From assembly GCA_947258785.1 (NCBI GenBank), contig CAMYJT010000003.1, positions 62,001 to 126,000 on the forward strand: a stretch of 64,000 nucleotides of DNA, written 5' to 3'. Shown here piece by piece: positions 24,217 through 32,864 of the stretch. Each line of letters opens with the position of its first letter. Within the stretch, counting starts at the first letter, position 1. Origin of the DNA: an uncultured Gammaproteobacteria bacterium. Its GTDB lineage: Bacteria > Pseudomonadota > Gammaproteobacteria > Arenicellales > JAANXG01. A program made the translations under genes and the position numbers. The notes beneath the pieces were generated by a model that worked only from the letters and a program-made list of their open reading frames with translations, did no database searches and was not told the origin of the DNA.

Positions 24217-25425
24217 ATGAATCGAAACGCTCCCGGGCGCTGGCTCCCGCTCATCTTCACAGCGCGGGTGTTGATGTACGCCAATTACATGGTGTACGCC
24301 GCCTGCCTGCCGGTGCTCATTCACGAATGGGGCATGTCGGCCACCCAAGCGGGCACCGTCGCTTCCGGTTTCATGGCCGCGTATGCCGTGTCGCTGTTTT
24401 TCGCATCCTGGCTCTCCGATCACATCGGCGCCAGGCGGGTGTTTCTCTACTCCGCCGCACTGAGCGCCGTCTTCGCCCTCGGCTTTGCGTTCTTCGCGCG
24501 CTCCTATCTCACCGGACTGGTGTTTTATGCGTTGGCCGCATCCGCTCAGGGCGGACTCTACACACCCGCCATTATGCTGTTTTCAGCCCGTTACGACCGA
24601 CAGCGGCGTGGTGGCGCCGTGGGTTATCTGATTGCCAGCACATCGGTGGGCTATGCGTTCTCGCTGGCCGTCTCCGGTCTGTGCCTGGAGTTGGCCGGCT
24701 ACCGAACCGCTTTCGTCGTCACCGGACTGCTGCCCACGCTTGGCATGCTCATGGCCTGGCTGGCCCTGCGCGGCACCCCCAACGTCGTGCATCCGCGGCC
24801 GCGGGAGACGCACATCATCCGGCTCCTGAAAAGTAATCGCCGGGCCCGGAGTCTGATGGCCGGGTACACCGCTCACTGTTGGGAATTGCTCGGAATGTGG
24901 TCATGGACCCCGGCTTTTTTCGCCGCAAGTTTCGCATTGAGTGGCTGGAGCATCGGCGAGACCGCGCAGCTGGGTGCCTATTTGACGGCGGCGATACACC
25001 TTACCGGGTCCCTCGCCTCCGCTACGATGGGTCGCCTGTCGGATTCCTGGGGGCGGCGGCGGGTGCTCATCGTCGTTGCCGCCGCCGGCGCATGCTGTTC
25101 GTTCGCGATCGGTTGGCTGATCACCGCGCCGGTTTATATTTTGGCGACAATGGGACTGCTTTACTACTTCACTGCAATTGGCGACTCGCCGGTTCTCTCC
25201 ACCGCATTGTCGGAGTCGGTCGAACCGGGTTACCTCGGCTCCGTGCTGGCCATTCGTGCCGTACTCGGGTTTGGTGCCGGCGCGGTGGCGCCGGTTGTAT
25301 TCGGTGCCGTGCTCGACTGGACCAATCCAGCCGAGGTGGTTGCCCGACAATGGGGCTGGGCTTTCATGATCCTTGGTTTGGGCGGCGTGCTGGCGACCTG
25401 GTACGCCTACCGCCTCCGCGATTGA
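24217..25425 (+). CDS. MFS transporter
   Basis: A 402-residue major facilitator with about twelve helices. The N-terminal half contains YANYMVYAACLPVLIHEWGMSATQAGTVASGF and the loop-2/3 motif SDHIGARRVFLYSAALSAVFALG (D-x-x-G-x-R-R). The second half repeats it as GRLSDSWGRRRVLIVVAAAGACC. The substrate is unknown. It begins at ATG 24217 after the divergent uup promoter region. It resembles metabolite permeases of the nitrate/oxalate-type branches, but this is weak. Confidence 0.9.
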   Translation: MNRNAPGRWLPLIFTARVLMYANYMVYAACLPVLIHEWGMSATQAGTVASGFMAAYAVSLFFASWLSDHIGARRVFLYSAALSAVFALGFAFFARSYLTGLVFYALAASAQGGLYTPAIMLFSARYDRQRRGGAVGYLIASTSVGYAFSLAVSGLCLELAGYRTAFVVTGLLPTLGMLMAWLALRGTPNVVHPRPRETHIIRLLKSNRRARSLMAGYTAHCWELLGMWSWTPAFFAASFALSGWSIGETAQLGAYLTAAIHLTGSLASATMGRLSDSWGRRRVLIVVAAAGACCSFAIGWLITAPVYILATMGLLYYFTAIGDSPVLSTALSESVEPGYLGSVLAIRAVLGFGAGAVAPVVFGAVLDWTNPAEVVARQWGWAFMILGLGGVLATWYAYRLRD

Positions 25426-25686
25426 TCATGTGAACATGCGTACGTCGTAATCGGGTCACCAGATCGACGTGAAGGCTGAACACTGGATCGGCGGCATACG
25501 CTGAGTGGGTTGATGCGCTCGATGATCAACCGGCTCCTGGCCGAGTTGGGTTACAATCCGGACCGGTTCGACGACACCCGGCATGGTGTCTAGAGTCAGC
25601 CGGCCCGTGGCATCCGGTTGTATGATCCCGCCGGATCAATGGCGCGCCATGTCGATTGAGGTCCACTCAACACCCAGCATCGGTTC

Positions 25687-26424
25687 ATGGGCAAACTCGA
25701 TTTCGTCCGCAGTTACAACAGCCTGGTTTCCGCCCTGCGGCGGTCCCGCGACAACCGCTCCGCGATGGAGCGTGCCGTGGGCGGCAACTTCGACGCAATC
25801 GGTTTCCTCGAGCGCGAACTGCTCATCCAGTATGGGCTGCAGCCGGACCACTACCTGATTGACGTCGGTTGCGGGTCCGGACGGCTGGCTAAGGCGCTGT
25901 CTTCCCACTTGACCGGCCGGTACCTGGGGACGGATGTCGTCCCGGACCTGATTGACCACGCACGACGGATCACCAACCGGCCCGACTGGCGATTCGAAGT
26001 CACTGGTGGGATGGACATCCCCGAGCGGGACGGCGATGCGGATATGATTTGTTTTTTCTCGATCTTCACACACCTGCTGCAGGAGCAGGCGTACCGGTAC
26101 TTGTGCGAAGCGAAACGGGTCGTCAAACCTGACGGCAAGATTATCTTTTCCTTTCTCGAATTTCGGATCCACGATCAATGGGTGGTGTTTCAGAAGTACC
26201 TGGATGATTCATCAGAATCCAGTCCGCTGGTGATGTTCACTGAACGGGACGCCATTGATGCATGGGCGCGGCATATCGGGCTGACCGTAGAACGCTACAT
26301 CGACGGCAACCGGCCGCATATCCCGATCCCGCACGCGATTTCCTTCGACGACGGCACGACTGTGTCCGGCAAAGCCAGACTCGGCCCCATCGGACAATCG
26401 GTATGCGTGCTGCGTCAATCCTGA
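25687..26424 (+). CDS. SAM-dependent methyltransferase (class I)
   Basis: A 245-residue class I methyltransferase. The SAM-binding motif I is YLIDVGCGSGRLAKAL (about 56-71), followed by GRYLGTDVVPDLIDHAR (acidic motif II) and ADMICFFSIFTHLLQEQAYRYLCEAKRVVKPDGKIIFSF (motifs III and IV). The C-terminal part (ERYIDGNRPHIPIPH) may form the acceptor site. The acceptor cannot be told; lipid or natural-product O-methyltransferases share this layout. It converges with the P-type ATPase gene (56-bp gap). Confidence 0.9.
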   Translation: MGKLDFVRSYNSLVSALRRSRDNRSAMERAVGGNFDAIGFLERELLIQYGLQPDHYLIDVGCGSGRLAKALSSHLTGRYLGTDVVPDLIDHARRITNRPDWRFEVTGGMDIPERDGDADMICFFSIFTHLLQEQAYRYLCEAKRVVKPDGKIIFSFLEFRIHDQWVVFQKYLDDSSESSPLVMFTERDAIDAWARHIGLTVERYIDGNRPHIPIPHAISFDDGTTVSGKARLGPIGQSVCVLRQS

Positions 26425-26480
26425 ATGCGCAAACGAAACGGAACAACCGACTGACCGTGCCGCGTTGCCGTCCCGGCGCG

Positions 26481-29174
26481 CTATACCTGTGAGCTCTGCA
26501 GTGACTCGGCTTGATTCAAGGTTCGCTTGGCCAGCTCGAGGACCGGGAGGATAGTCAAGGCCACACCCGTCACGATCAGCCAGTCGATAACGGTCAGGTT
26601 GAAGGTTCCGAGGGCCGGCTGCAGAGGGGGCGTATACACGATCACACCCAGCAGGATGAACTCCCAGAGAATGGCCAGATTCAACCACTTGTTGCCGAAT
26701 GGACTGCGCAGCACGGAGTATCGTTCGGACCGGAAGCTGTAGGCCTTGAAGAATTGAATGAGCACCAAGGCGATGAATGTCATTGCCATCGCTTGTGTCA
26801 AAGTTCGACCGGACTCCAGCGCCCACTTGAACAGACTGAGATTCACGAGGGTCGACCAGATACCTCCCGTCAATAACAGCGCGACCACCGGCTTGGTGAA
26901 AATTCCGATGCGCGGGTCGCGGGGCGGCCGCTGCATGATGTCATCATCGGGCGGGTCGACCGACAGCGCGAGGGCGGGCAAACCATCGGTGGCCAGATTT
27001 ACATAGAGGATCTGCACCGCCGTCAGCGGTAAGGGCAGACCAGCTATTGTCGTACTCGCGATCAGCCCGATCTCTCCGATGTTGGACGACAGCAAATACA
27101 TCAAGTATTTCTTGATGTTGCCGAAGATCCCCCGCCCTTCCTCCACGGCGCCGATAATGGAGGCAAAATTATCGTCGGTCAGCGTCATGTCCGCTGCCTC
27201 TTTGCTGACGTCGGTGCCGGTGATACCCATCGCGATCCCCACGTCCGCCTTTTTGAGCGCCGGCGCATCGTTAACCCCGTCCCCGGTCATCGCGATCACC
27301 CGGCCCGTCGCCTGCCATGCCCGGACGACGCGGAGCTTGTGTTCGGGAGAGACCCTCGCATAAACATCGATCCCCTCGACACCACGCTGCAACGCCGCAT
27401 CCGTCATCGTGTCCAATTCGGCGCCGGTCACCACGCGGCCGGTGCCGAGCAGACCCAGTTCTCTGGCGACGGCTTGTGCCGTCACCGGGTGGTCACCGGT
27501 AATCATTACGGGCTTGATCCCGGCCGTTTCGCAGATGCGAATGGCATCACCCACCTCTGGCCGGGGGGGATCGATCATCCCCAGCAAGCCGAGGAACACC
27601 ATACCGTGTTCTGCGCCGTCGACGGATACATCCGGCTTACGCGCTACCGCGATGACCCTCAGCGCCCTGATCGCCATCGCCTCGGCAGTGTCGCGAATCA
27701 GCGCCCTTGTGTTTAATTCGAGCGCCCCGACACCGTGCTCACCCAGCATATCGGTGCACGCATCGAGAATGACTTCGGGGGCACCCTTGGCGTAGGCCAC
27801 GGTGACCCCATCGATGTCGTGCAAAGTGGTCATGCGCTTGCTTTCCGGGGTGAAGGGAATTTCCGCAACCCGTGGACGCAGACCCTCCAACTCGCCCTTG
27901 TCCAGGCCGGCCTTTCCGGCGGCAACCAGCAGCGCCCCCTCGGTCGGATCACCCTCGATCACCCAGCGCCCTTCATTGCGGACAACCCGCGCATCAGACG
28001 CCAATGCCGCTGCACAGAGCAGCTCATGCAATACCGGTCTCACCTTTACCGCGTCACCTTGGCGCAGAAATTCACCTTCCGGCGCGTACCCGGAACCAGT
28101 GACCTCCAGCACATCGCCGTCAACCCAGATCTGGCGCACGGTCATCTCGTCCTTGGTCAGCGTTCCGGTCTTATCAGAGCAGATGACGGAGGTACTGCCC
28201 AGCGTCTCCACCACCGGTAAGCGGCGGATCAGCGCCTGGCGCCGGACCATGCGCTGCACGCCGAGGGCGAGCGAAATCGTGACCACCGCGGGCAGCGCTT
28301 CGGGAACCGCCGCCACGGCCAGCGCAACCCCAAAAATAAACATCTCCAGAATCGGGGCGCCTCGCCACACGCCCACCAATACGATCAGCCCAACCACGAT
28401 GAGGGCCGCCACCGCCAGGCTCGTGCCGACTCGGTCGAGGTTTTCTTGTAACGGCGTCCGTCCGGCCTCGATCGATTTCAACAGACCGGTAATCTTGCCG
28501 AACTCGGTCTGCTGAGAGGTCGCGGTGACCGCCGCCTGACCACGCCCATAGGCGACCACGGTCCCCGAATACACCATATTGCGCCGATCGCCCACCGCCA
28601 GACCGGCTTCCGGTATTGCCTCGGAGTGCTTGTCTACCGGAACCGATTCGCCGGTCAATGACGCCTCGTCCAGCTTGAGATTCACCGACTCCAGGAGGCG
28701 CGCATCGGCAGGTGTCTTGTCACCCATGCGCAACACGATCAGGTCGCCGACCACCAAATCGCGGGCAGGCACTGTCTGCTCCCGGCCGCCGCGCAGGACC
28801 TGCGCCGTCGGCGCCGCCATCTTGCGCAGCGCATCAATCGCACGCTCGGCCCGATATTCCTGTACAAACCCAAGCAGGATTGCGATGAACACGATGACCC
28901 CGATGGCGATCGACTCCACCGCGTGGCCAAGCATCCAAGAGACCCCGGTGGCGAGCAGCAGAATGGTGACAAGAACGTTTCTAAACTGACCGAAAAAAAT
29001 GGACCACGGCGAGACATGATCTGCTGACGGTAGTTCGTTGGCACCGAATCGCCGCAGCCGGTCCTCAGCCTCCTCGGCGGTCAAGCCAGCAGAAGCTGCA
29101 GCCAGGCGTGCGAGCACCTCTTCCCGGGGCAGTGTGTGCCACAGGTCCTGGCTGGCTGATTCACTGGACACCAT
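26481..29174 (-). CDS. P2A-type cation (probably Ca2+) transporting P-ATPase
   Basis: An 897-residue ATPase with the full P-type core: TGES in DEASLTGESVP, DKTGTLTKDEMTVRQ (phosphorylated Asp), GDPTEGALL, KGAPE and TGDGVNDAPALKKADVGIAMG. Ca2+-site residues of P2A pumps are kept: PEALPAVVT in M4, SSNIGEIGLIA in M5 (Asn and Glu) and NLATDGLPALAL in M6 (Asn, Asp). It should export Ca2+, perhaps Mn2+. It is the last gene of a DUF211-VIT-ATPase operon. The ATG at 29174 lies five bases past the preceding stop; a TTG start at 29183 is possible and would overlap that stop. Confidence 0.95.
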   Translation of the reverse strand: MVSSESASQDLWHTLPREEVLARLAAASAGLTAEEAEDRLRRFGANELPSADHVSPWSIFFGQFRNVLVTILLLATGVSWMLGHAVESIAIGVIVFIAILLGFVQEYRAERAIDALRKMAAPTAQVLRGGREQTVPARDLVVGDLIVLRMGDKTPADARLLESVNLKLDEASLTGESVPVDKHSEAIPEAGLAVGDRRNMVYSGTVVAYGRGQAAVTATSQQTEFGKITGLLKSIEAGRTPLQENLDRVGTSLAVAALIVVGLIVLVGVWRGAPILEMFIFGVALAVAAVPEALPAVVTISLALGVQRMVRRQALIRRLPVVETLGSTSVICSDKTGTLTKDEMTVRQIWVDGDVLEVTGSGYAPEGEFLRQGDAVKVRPVLHELLCAAALASDARVVRNEGRWVIEGDPTEGALLVAAGKAGLDKGELEGLRPRVAEIPFTPESKRMTTLHDIDGVTVAYAKGAPEVILDACTDMLGEHGVGALELNTRALIRDTAEAMAIRALRVIAVARKPDVSVDGAEHGMVFLGLLGMIDPPRPEVGDAIRICETAGIKPVMITGDHPVTAQAVARELGLLGTGRVVTGAELDTMTDAALQRGVEGIDVYARVSPEHKLRVVRAWQATGRVIAMTGDGVNDAPALKKADVGIAMGITGTDVSKEAADMTLTDDNFASIIGAVEEGRGIFGNIKKYLMYLLSSNIGEIGLIASTTIAGLPLPLTAVQILYVNLATDGLPALALSVDPPDDDIMQRPPRDPRIGIFTKPVVALLLTGGIWSTLVNLSLFKWALESGRTLTQAMAMTFIALVLIQFFKAYSFRSERYSVLRSPFGNKWLNLAILWEFILLGVIVYTPPLQPALGTFNLTVIDWLIVTGVALTILPVLELAKRTLNQAESLQSSQV

Positions 29175-29179
29175 CAATG

Positions 29180-29758
29180 TCAACGCGGACTCAATAGATA
29201 GATCAGCAACATGGTGACTGCGGCGATCGCCAGAGTTCTGGCACCGGCCAAGAACCAGTGCGCACCGCTTACACGGCCAAGAAATACACCGAGCAGAAAT
29301 ATCACAACAACGGCCAGCAACATCGCCATTTCCATCGCCGGCATCGGCAGATCCAGCGACAGGTACTCAGCCCACAACGGCATAACTATGATCAACGCGA
29401 TTAACAGCGGCGCCGACCCGTTGATCACCGCGATCAGCAGCGGTAGCATCCTGGCCGCCTGACCGTACGCCGTATCGCTGAGGTCACGCATCATCGCCTC
29501 TTCGAGTTCGAGCAATTCCTTTCGTTTCTCGGCGGACTCACTGATGTACGCGCTGCTCAGACCACTCATACCCAGCGCGATCGCCGCCCCCAGGCACACA
29601 CTGAGCAATACGGAATTGTCGTTGTTATCCGTCACGTAGAAACCGACGATCAGGCCGAACATCGTGAGTGCACCGTCGAAACCGTTAACGACGAAGTAGC
29701 GGCGCGCAATCCCGTGGGATTGAGTAATCCTGAACAGCGTCGCGACGCGTTCGAACAT
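29180..29758 (-). CDS. VIT1/CCC1 family transporter
   Basis: A 192-residue membrane protein of the VIT1/CCC1 type. The first helix contains RRYFVVNGFDGALTMFGLIVGF, with the DG in place of the usual NDG, followed by SVCLGAAIALGMSGLSSAYISESAEKRKELLELEEAMM, a charged region like the VIT metal-binding helices. Three more helices follow (MLPLLIAVINGSAPLLIALIIVMP and later segments). VIT/CCC1 proteins move Fe2+ or Mn2+. The start is ATG 29758 (MFERVATLFRI), five bases after the DUF211 stop; the upstream frame extension lacks similarity. It is the middle gene of the operon. Confidence 0.82.
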   Translation of the reverse strand: MFERVATLFRITQSHGIARRYFVVNGFDGALTMFGLIVGFYVTDNNDNSVLLSVCLGAAIALGMSGLSSAYISESAEKRKELLELEEAMMRDLSDTAYGQAARMLPLLIAVINGSAPLLIALIIVMPLWAEYLSLDLPMPAMEMAMLLAVVVIFLLGVFLGRVSGAHWFLAGARTLAIAAVTMLLIYLLSPR

Positions 29759-29762
29759 CGGT

Positions 29763-30038
29763 CTACGGACCACCCTGGTCTGGCTCGCTTTCCACCGCCA
29801 CCTCATCAATGCTTTGGACGGAACCACCCATACTGGTGATTTCCTCAGTAATTGCGTCATACCGAAGGTCACCGCCTTCAATAATCAGGGCGACGGTCTC
29901 GGTTTTTTCATCCACCCCCGATACCGTCAGGTTGACGCGACAGCCCGGCGACCGTGAGGCGACGGCAGAGGTAAATTCGAGCGCGTTCGGGTAGCGAGGT
30001 TTTAGCACGTCTAGCACAATTCTTTTCAAGTATGTCAT
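29763..30038 (-). CDS. DUF211 domain protein
   Basis: A 91-residue protein matching DUF211, a small ferredoxin-like-fold family best known from archaea: TYLKRIVLDVLKPRYPNALEFTSAVAS, GCRVNLTVSGVDEKTETVALIIEGGDLRYDAITEEITSMGGSVQSIDEVAVE. The ACT-like beta-alpha-beta layout is suggestive of ligand or metal binding; the function is unproven. It heads an operon with a VIT-type transporter and a Ca2+-type P-ATPase, so it may sense or chaperone the transported metal. An FNR-like site lies upstream. Confidence 0.85.
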   Translation of the reverse strand: MTYLKRIVLDVLKPRYPNALEFTSAVASRSPGCRVNLTVSGVDEKTETVALIIEGGDLRYDAITEEITSMGGSVQSIDEVAVESEPDQGGP

Positions 30039-30068
30039 GATGCACCGGTTCGAGCAGGTGATGAGATT

Positions 30069-30110
30069 AGTGTATTGAGCCGCCTGCCGAGCGCAGGTGA
30101 TCTAGATCAA
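30069..30110 (-). promoter_or_regulatory. Candidate FNR-activated promoter for the DUF211 operon
   Basis: An FNR/Anr-like box lies at 30097-30110; on the minus strand it reads TTGATCTAGATCAC, matching TTGATnnnnATCAA at 9 of 10 positions. A -10-like TACACT is at 30069-30074. If transcription begins near 30062, the box is centred at -41.5, the classic FNR class II position. An untranslated leader of about 24 nt would precede the ATG at 30038. The box could also serve the divergent YajD gene. Related CRP-type regulators could bind it too. Confidence 0.4.
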
Positions 30111-30193
30111 AAAGGCGGCAACCGCGACACTAACACTCGGTCTGTGCAGGTGTACTGAAGAAACACCGAAGCGGTTGCCCCGGGAGCCGAAGC

Positions 30194-30610
30194 ATGAAAC
30201 CAAGGGGCTCGAAAAAACGAGCGGTCTCCGACGCCGGATTCGATTCCGGCAAACTCGACGAGGTGGTCGCCCGAGCACGCCGCGAAGCGGATGAACGCAT
30301 GCGGGGTTACCGTGAGCGGTCGCTGAGCCTGCACCCCTGGGTCTGCGCCCGCTGCGGGCGAGAGTTCTCACGTCGCAACCTGCACGAGCTCACCGTGCAC
30401 CATAAGGACCACAATCACGACAACAACCCAGCGGACGGGAGCAACTGGGAGAATCTCTGCCTGTACTGCCACGACTGGGAGCATCAAAAGTACACCGAAC
30501 TGGTGCGGGGAGAGCACGCGGCCTTCGGCGTCACCGAGGGTAAAGCCAAGCCGACAACACACAATCCCTTCGCTGGCCTCCGGGACATACTCGCACAGTC
30601 GAAAAAATAA
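30194..30610 (+). CDS. yajD: YajD-family HNH nuclease
   Basis: A 138-residue HNH-fold protein like YajD. The zinc-ribbon and catalytic core are WVCARCGREFSRRNLHELTVHHKDHNHDNNPADGSNWENLCLYCHDWEHQ. HH-x-D-H, N and H residues form the His-Asn-His metal site, and two CxxC pairs bind zinc. The role of YajD is unclear, though it is widely conserved. The N-terminus is basic with helices (ARARREADERMRGYRERS). It is divergent from the DUF211 operon and shares its upstream region. Confidence 0.92.
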   Translation: MKPRGSKKRAVSDAGFDSGKLDEVVARARREADERMRGYRERSLSLHPWVCARCGREFSRRNLHELTVHHKDHNHDNNPADGSNWENLCLYCHDWEHQKYTELVRGEHAAFGVTEGKAKPTTHNPFAGLRDILAQSKK

Positions 30611-30671
30611 GCCTGCGGGCGCCGCTGTGTGACTGGGCGGGCCGCCGCCGACAAAATGCCGCGCGTGGCCG

Positions 30672-31124
30672 CTACTTCGGAGTGTCGGTGAGGCCGTCCG
30701 GATTCCCGGGTACCACCGTGAATCCCTCCGCCTCCCACGCGCTGATGCCGCCGCTGAGCGCTTTCGCCAGCGGAAAACCGTGGTGCTTTAAAATCCGCAC
30801 GGCGAACGCCGCCCGCGTCCCGGATTGGCAGACCGTGATGACGATCCGGTCGCGAAATTCGTCGTGCTGCGATGTCTGTTTGAGCCGCTGCGACAATCCC
30901 GGCAACGGAATGTTGACGGCACCGGGTATATGCCCGGATCCGCCAAAATACTCGGCAGCCCGGCGCACATCGATCAGCAGGGCGGCATCCGAGTCGAGCA
31001 GTTTTACGGCCTCGCCAGCCGATACATGAGCCCCGACCCCAGCGATGATTCGGGGCAAGCAGCGAATGACGCCATAGATCAGCGCCACTGCCACAACCAA
31101 CAGGGTTTCACCTCCGTTCAGCAT
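30672..31124 (-). CDS. Membrane-anchored rhodanese-like protein
   Basis: A 150-residue protein with an N-terminal membrane helix (TLLVVAVALIYGVIRCLPRIIAGVG) and a single rhodanese domain: LLIDVRRAAEYFGGSGHIPGAVNIPLPGL and the active loop VCQSGTRAAFAVRIL with catalytic Cys99. It probably carries or transfers sulfane sulfur at the inner membrane. The CQSGTR loop is typical of single-domain rhodaneses. It converges with the YajD gene. Confidence 0.92.
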   Translation of the reverse strand: MLNGGETLLVVAVALIYGVIRCLPRIIAGVGAHVSAGEAVKLLDSDAALLIDVRRAAEYFGGSGHIPGAVNIPLPGLSQRLKQTSQHDEFRDRIVITVCQSGTRAAFAVRILKHHGFPLAKALSGGISAWEAEGFTVVPGNPDGLTDTPK

Positions 31125-31305
31125 CGGACCACTGCGCCGTGCCGCGTGGCGCTAGTCTCCCGATCGGCACACAGGTCGTCCTCGACGCACCAGCTCAGCG
31201 AGGCGCCGGTCATCGGGGGTTCCCTCTTCGTCCGATCGGATTTGGACATGAACGGTGGGTCGTGATATGTCAGTGTCTGAAAACCTTAGATCCGGAGAAC
31301 AGTCT

Positions 31306-31695
31306 ATGACGATCATCGCCCGAATCACAACTAAAACAGTAGTCGTCTTGTCCCTATTCGCCCTGGTCGGCATGGGTTACATTACTGCCGCGTCTGCCGT
31401 AATCATCGGGACCGGCGACGCCATCCGCTCCGCAGAGCGGCAGGCCTACATCGCTGAGATCGACCGATGGATGGCGCATGACGTAATCAGCAAGCAGCTA
31501 TCGGAGCTGGGCGTCGATGCCGGGGAAGCAATGACCAGAGCCAAGGCCATGACCCACGAAGAGCTGGCCATGCTGGTCGAGCAATTGGATCAACTGCCGG
31601 CCGGTGGCGGCGTTATCGAAGTCATCGGTATCGTGTTTGTCGTTCTGCTGATCCTGGAGCTGGTCGGTATCACCGATATTTTCAAAAAACTGTGA
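31306..31695 (+). CDS. PA2779 family protein
   Basis: A 129-residue small membrane protein of the PA2779 family. A first hydrophobic segment (TTKTVVVLSLFALVGMGYITAASAVIIG) is followed by a helical linker with AYIAEIDRWMAHDVISKQLSELGVDAGEAMTRAKAMTHEELAMLVEQLDQLPAGGG and a second membrane helix (IEVIGIVFVVLLILELVGITDIF). It is always found next to a PA2778-type peptidase. GGAG lies eight bases before ATG 31306, and the stop overlaps the ATG of the next gene (TGATG). It may be the peptidase's substrate or partner. Confidence 0.88.
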   Translation: MTIIARITTKTVVVLSLFALVGMGYITAASAVIIGTGDAIRSAERQAYIAEIDRWMAHDVISKQLSELGVDAGEAMTRAKAMTHEELAMLVEQLDQLPAGGGVIEVIGIVFVVLLILELVGITDIFKKL

Positions 31696-32684
31696 TGTTT
31701 AGGAGCGGGGTTGCGCCGCGGTGCCTCGTGCTCCTGACTGGCGGTGCGTTCTTACTCACCGCCTGCAGCGGCCAACCGGTACTGCGGTCCTTGGCGACCA
31801 GTCCCGGCGCCCCGGCTACGATCCTCGGCGACGTGCCCTTTTTTCCGCAGCGGGCGTATCAGTGCGGACCCGCCGCGTTGGCAAGCTTATTGGTTCGATC
31901 CGGTGTATCGGTGACCCCGGAAGGACTGCGACCCAAAGTCTATCTGCCCGGACGACACGGAAGTCTGCAGGTGGAATTGCTCGCAGCCAGCCGGCGCCTC
32001 GGTCGAATACCGTTTGTCATCGATGCCGATCTGCGGGCGATGTCGGCTGAAATGCAGATGGGGAGACCGGTATTGGTGCTGCAGAATCTGGGCCTGAAGA
32101 TCCGCCCGGTCTGGCACTACGCGGTCGTCATTGGCCTAGACCCGGCGCGCGATGAGATTATCCTGCATTCCGGCGCGCAGCCGCGCCTGCGGCTGCCGGC
32201 GGATAAGTTTCTCAAGACATGGACGCGCGCCGGTCGCTGGGGGATGGTGGTGCTCAGACCCGAGGAATTACCAGCCGATCCACATCCTCATCGCTACCTC
32301 AAGACCCTCTCGGCAATGGAATCCATTGGCGATCCGACCATTCTCGAAACCGCTTTCGCCACGGCGCTGGCCCGATGGCCGGCCAATCGCTTGGCGCGTT
32401 TCGGCCTCGCGAATGCCTACCTGGTCCAGGGTGACTTCGACCGGGCGGTGTCGTCGTATCAGCAGCTCCTGCAACTCGATCCCCGCCATATTCCGGCCCG
32501 AAACAACCTGGCCATGGCGCTGGCCGGGCAAACGTGTACCGCCGCCGCTATGGCCGAACTGAACCGCGCGGCACAAATTGACGAGTCCAGTGGCGGTCAT
32601 TTCGCGTCGGCGCTGCGGCAGACGCGTGAGGAATTGTTCGGCACGCGCTTGGCTCTTAAGCGTGCGCCCGGCTGCGACCCGTAG
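31695..32684 (+). CDS. PA2778 family C39-like cysteine peptidase lipoprotein with TPR
   Basis: A 329-residue lipoprotein. The signal ends in LTAC (lipid-modified Cys24). The C39-like peptidase domain begins at FFPQRAYQCGPAALASLL (catalytic Cys57), with the His in VWHYAVVIGLDP (about 141). A TPR-like region follows (LARFGLANAYLVQGDFDRAVSSYQQLLQLDPRHIPARNNLAMALA). Family members pair with PA2779. Processing of a small peptide partner is a fair guess, but the substrate is unproven. Translation is coupled to PA2779 by the TGATG overlap. Confidence 0.88.
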   Translation: MFRSGVAPRCLVLLTGGAFLLTACSGQPVLRSLATSPGAPATILGDVPFFPQRAYQCGPAALASLLVRSGVSVTPEGLRPKVYLPGRHGSLQVELLAASRRLGRIPFVIDADLRAMSAEMQMGRPVLVLQNLGLKIRPVWHYAVVIGLDPARDEIILHSGAQPRLRLPADKFLKTWTRAGRWGMVVLRPEELPADPHPHRYLKTLSAMESIGDPTILETAFATALARWPANRLARFGLANAYLVQGDFDRAVSSYQQLLQLDPRHIPARNNLAMALAGQTCTAAAMAELNRAAQIDESSGGHFASALRQTREELFGTRLALKRAPGCDP

Positions 32685-32864
32685 AACGGCACAGGGTATC
32701 GGGCCGGATCCGCGCTAATCGAGGAAGTCCCATGACAGGGCTTCAACAGTTGGTTCGATTGGGAAAAGTCGGCTGGGCGGGTAACATATCGTAAGGGCGT
32801 CCGCGCCGCACACTTCGGGCGCTGCAACCACGACAACAAAGATTTAGTCAACACGAATCCCGCT

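Noticed and set aside
25480-25593. Short plus-strand frame (reading LMRSMINRLLAELGYNPDRFDDTRHGV) between the MFS and methyltransferase genes
   Set aside because: Only 26 codons from an ATG and no ribosome binding site or family; could be a gene remnant but not supportable.
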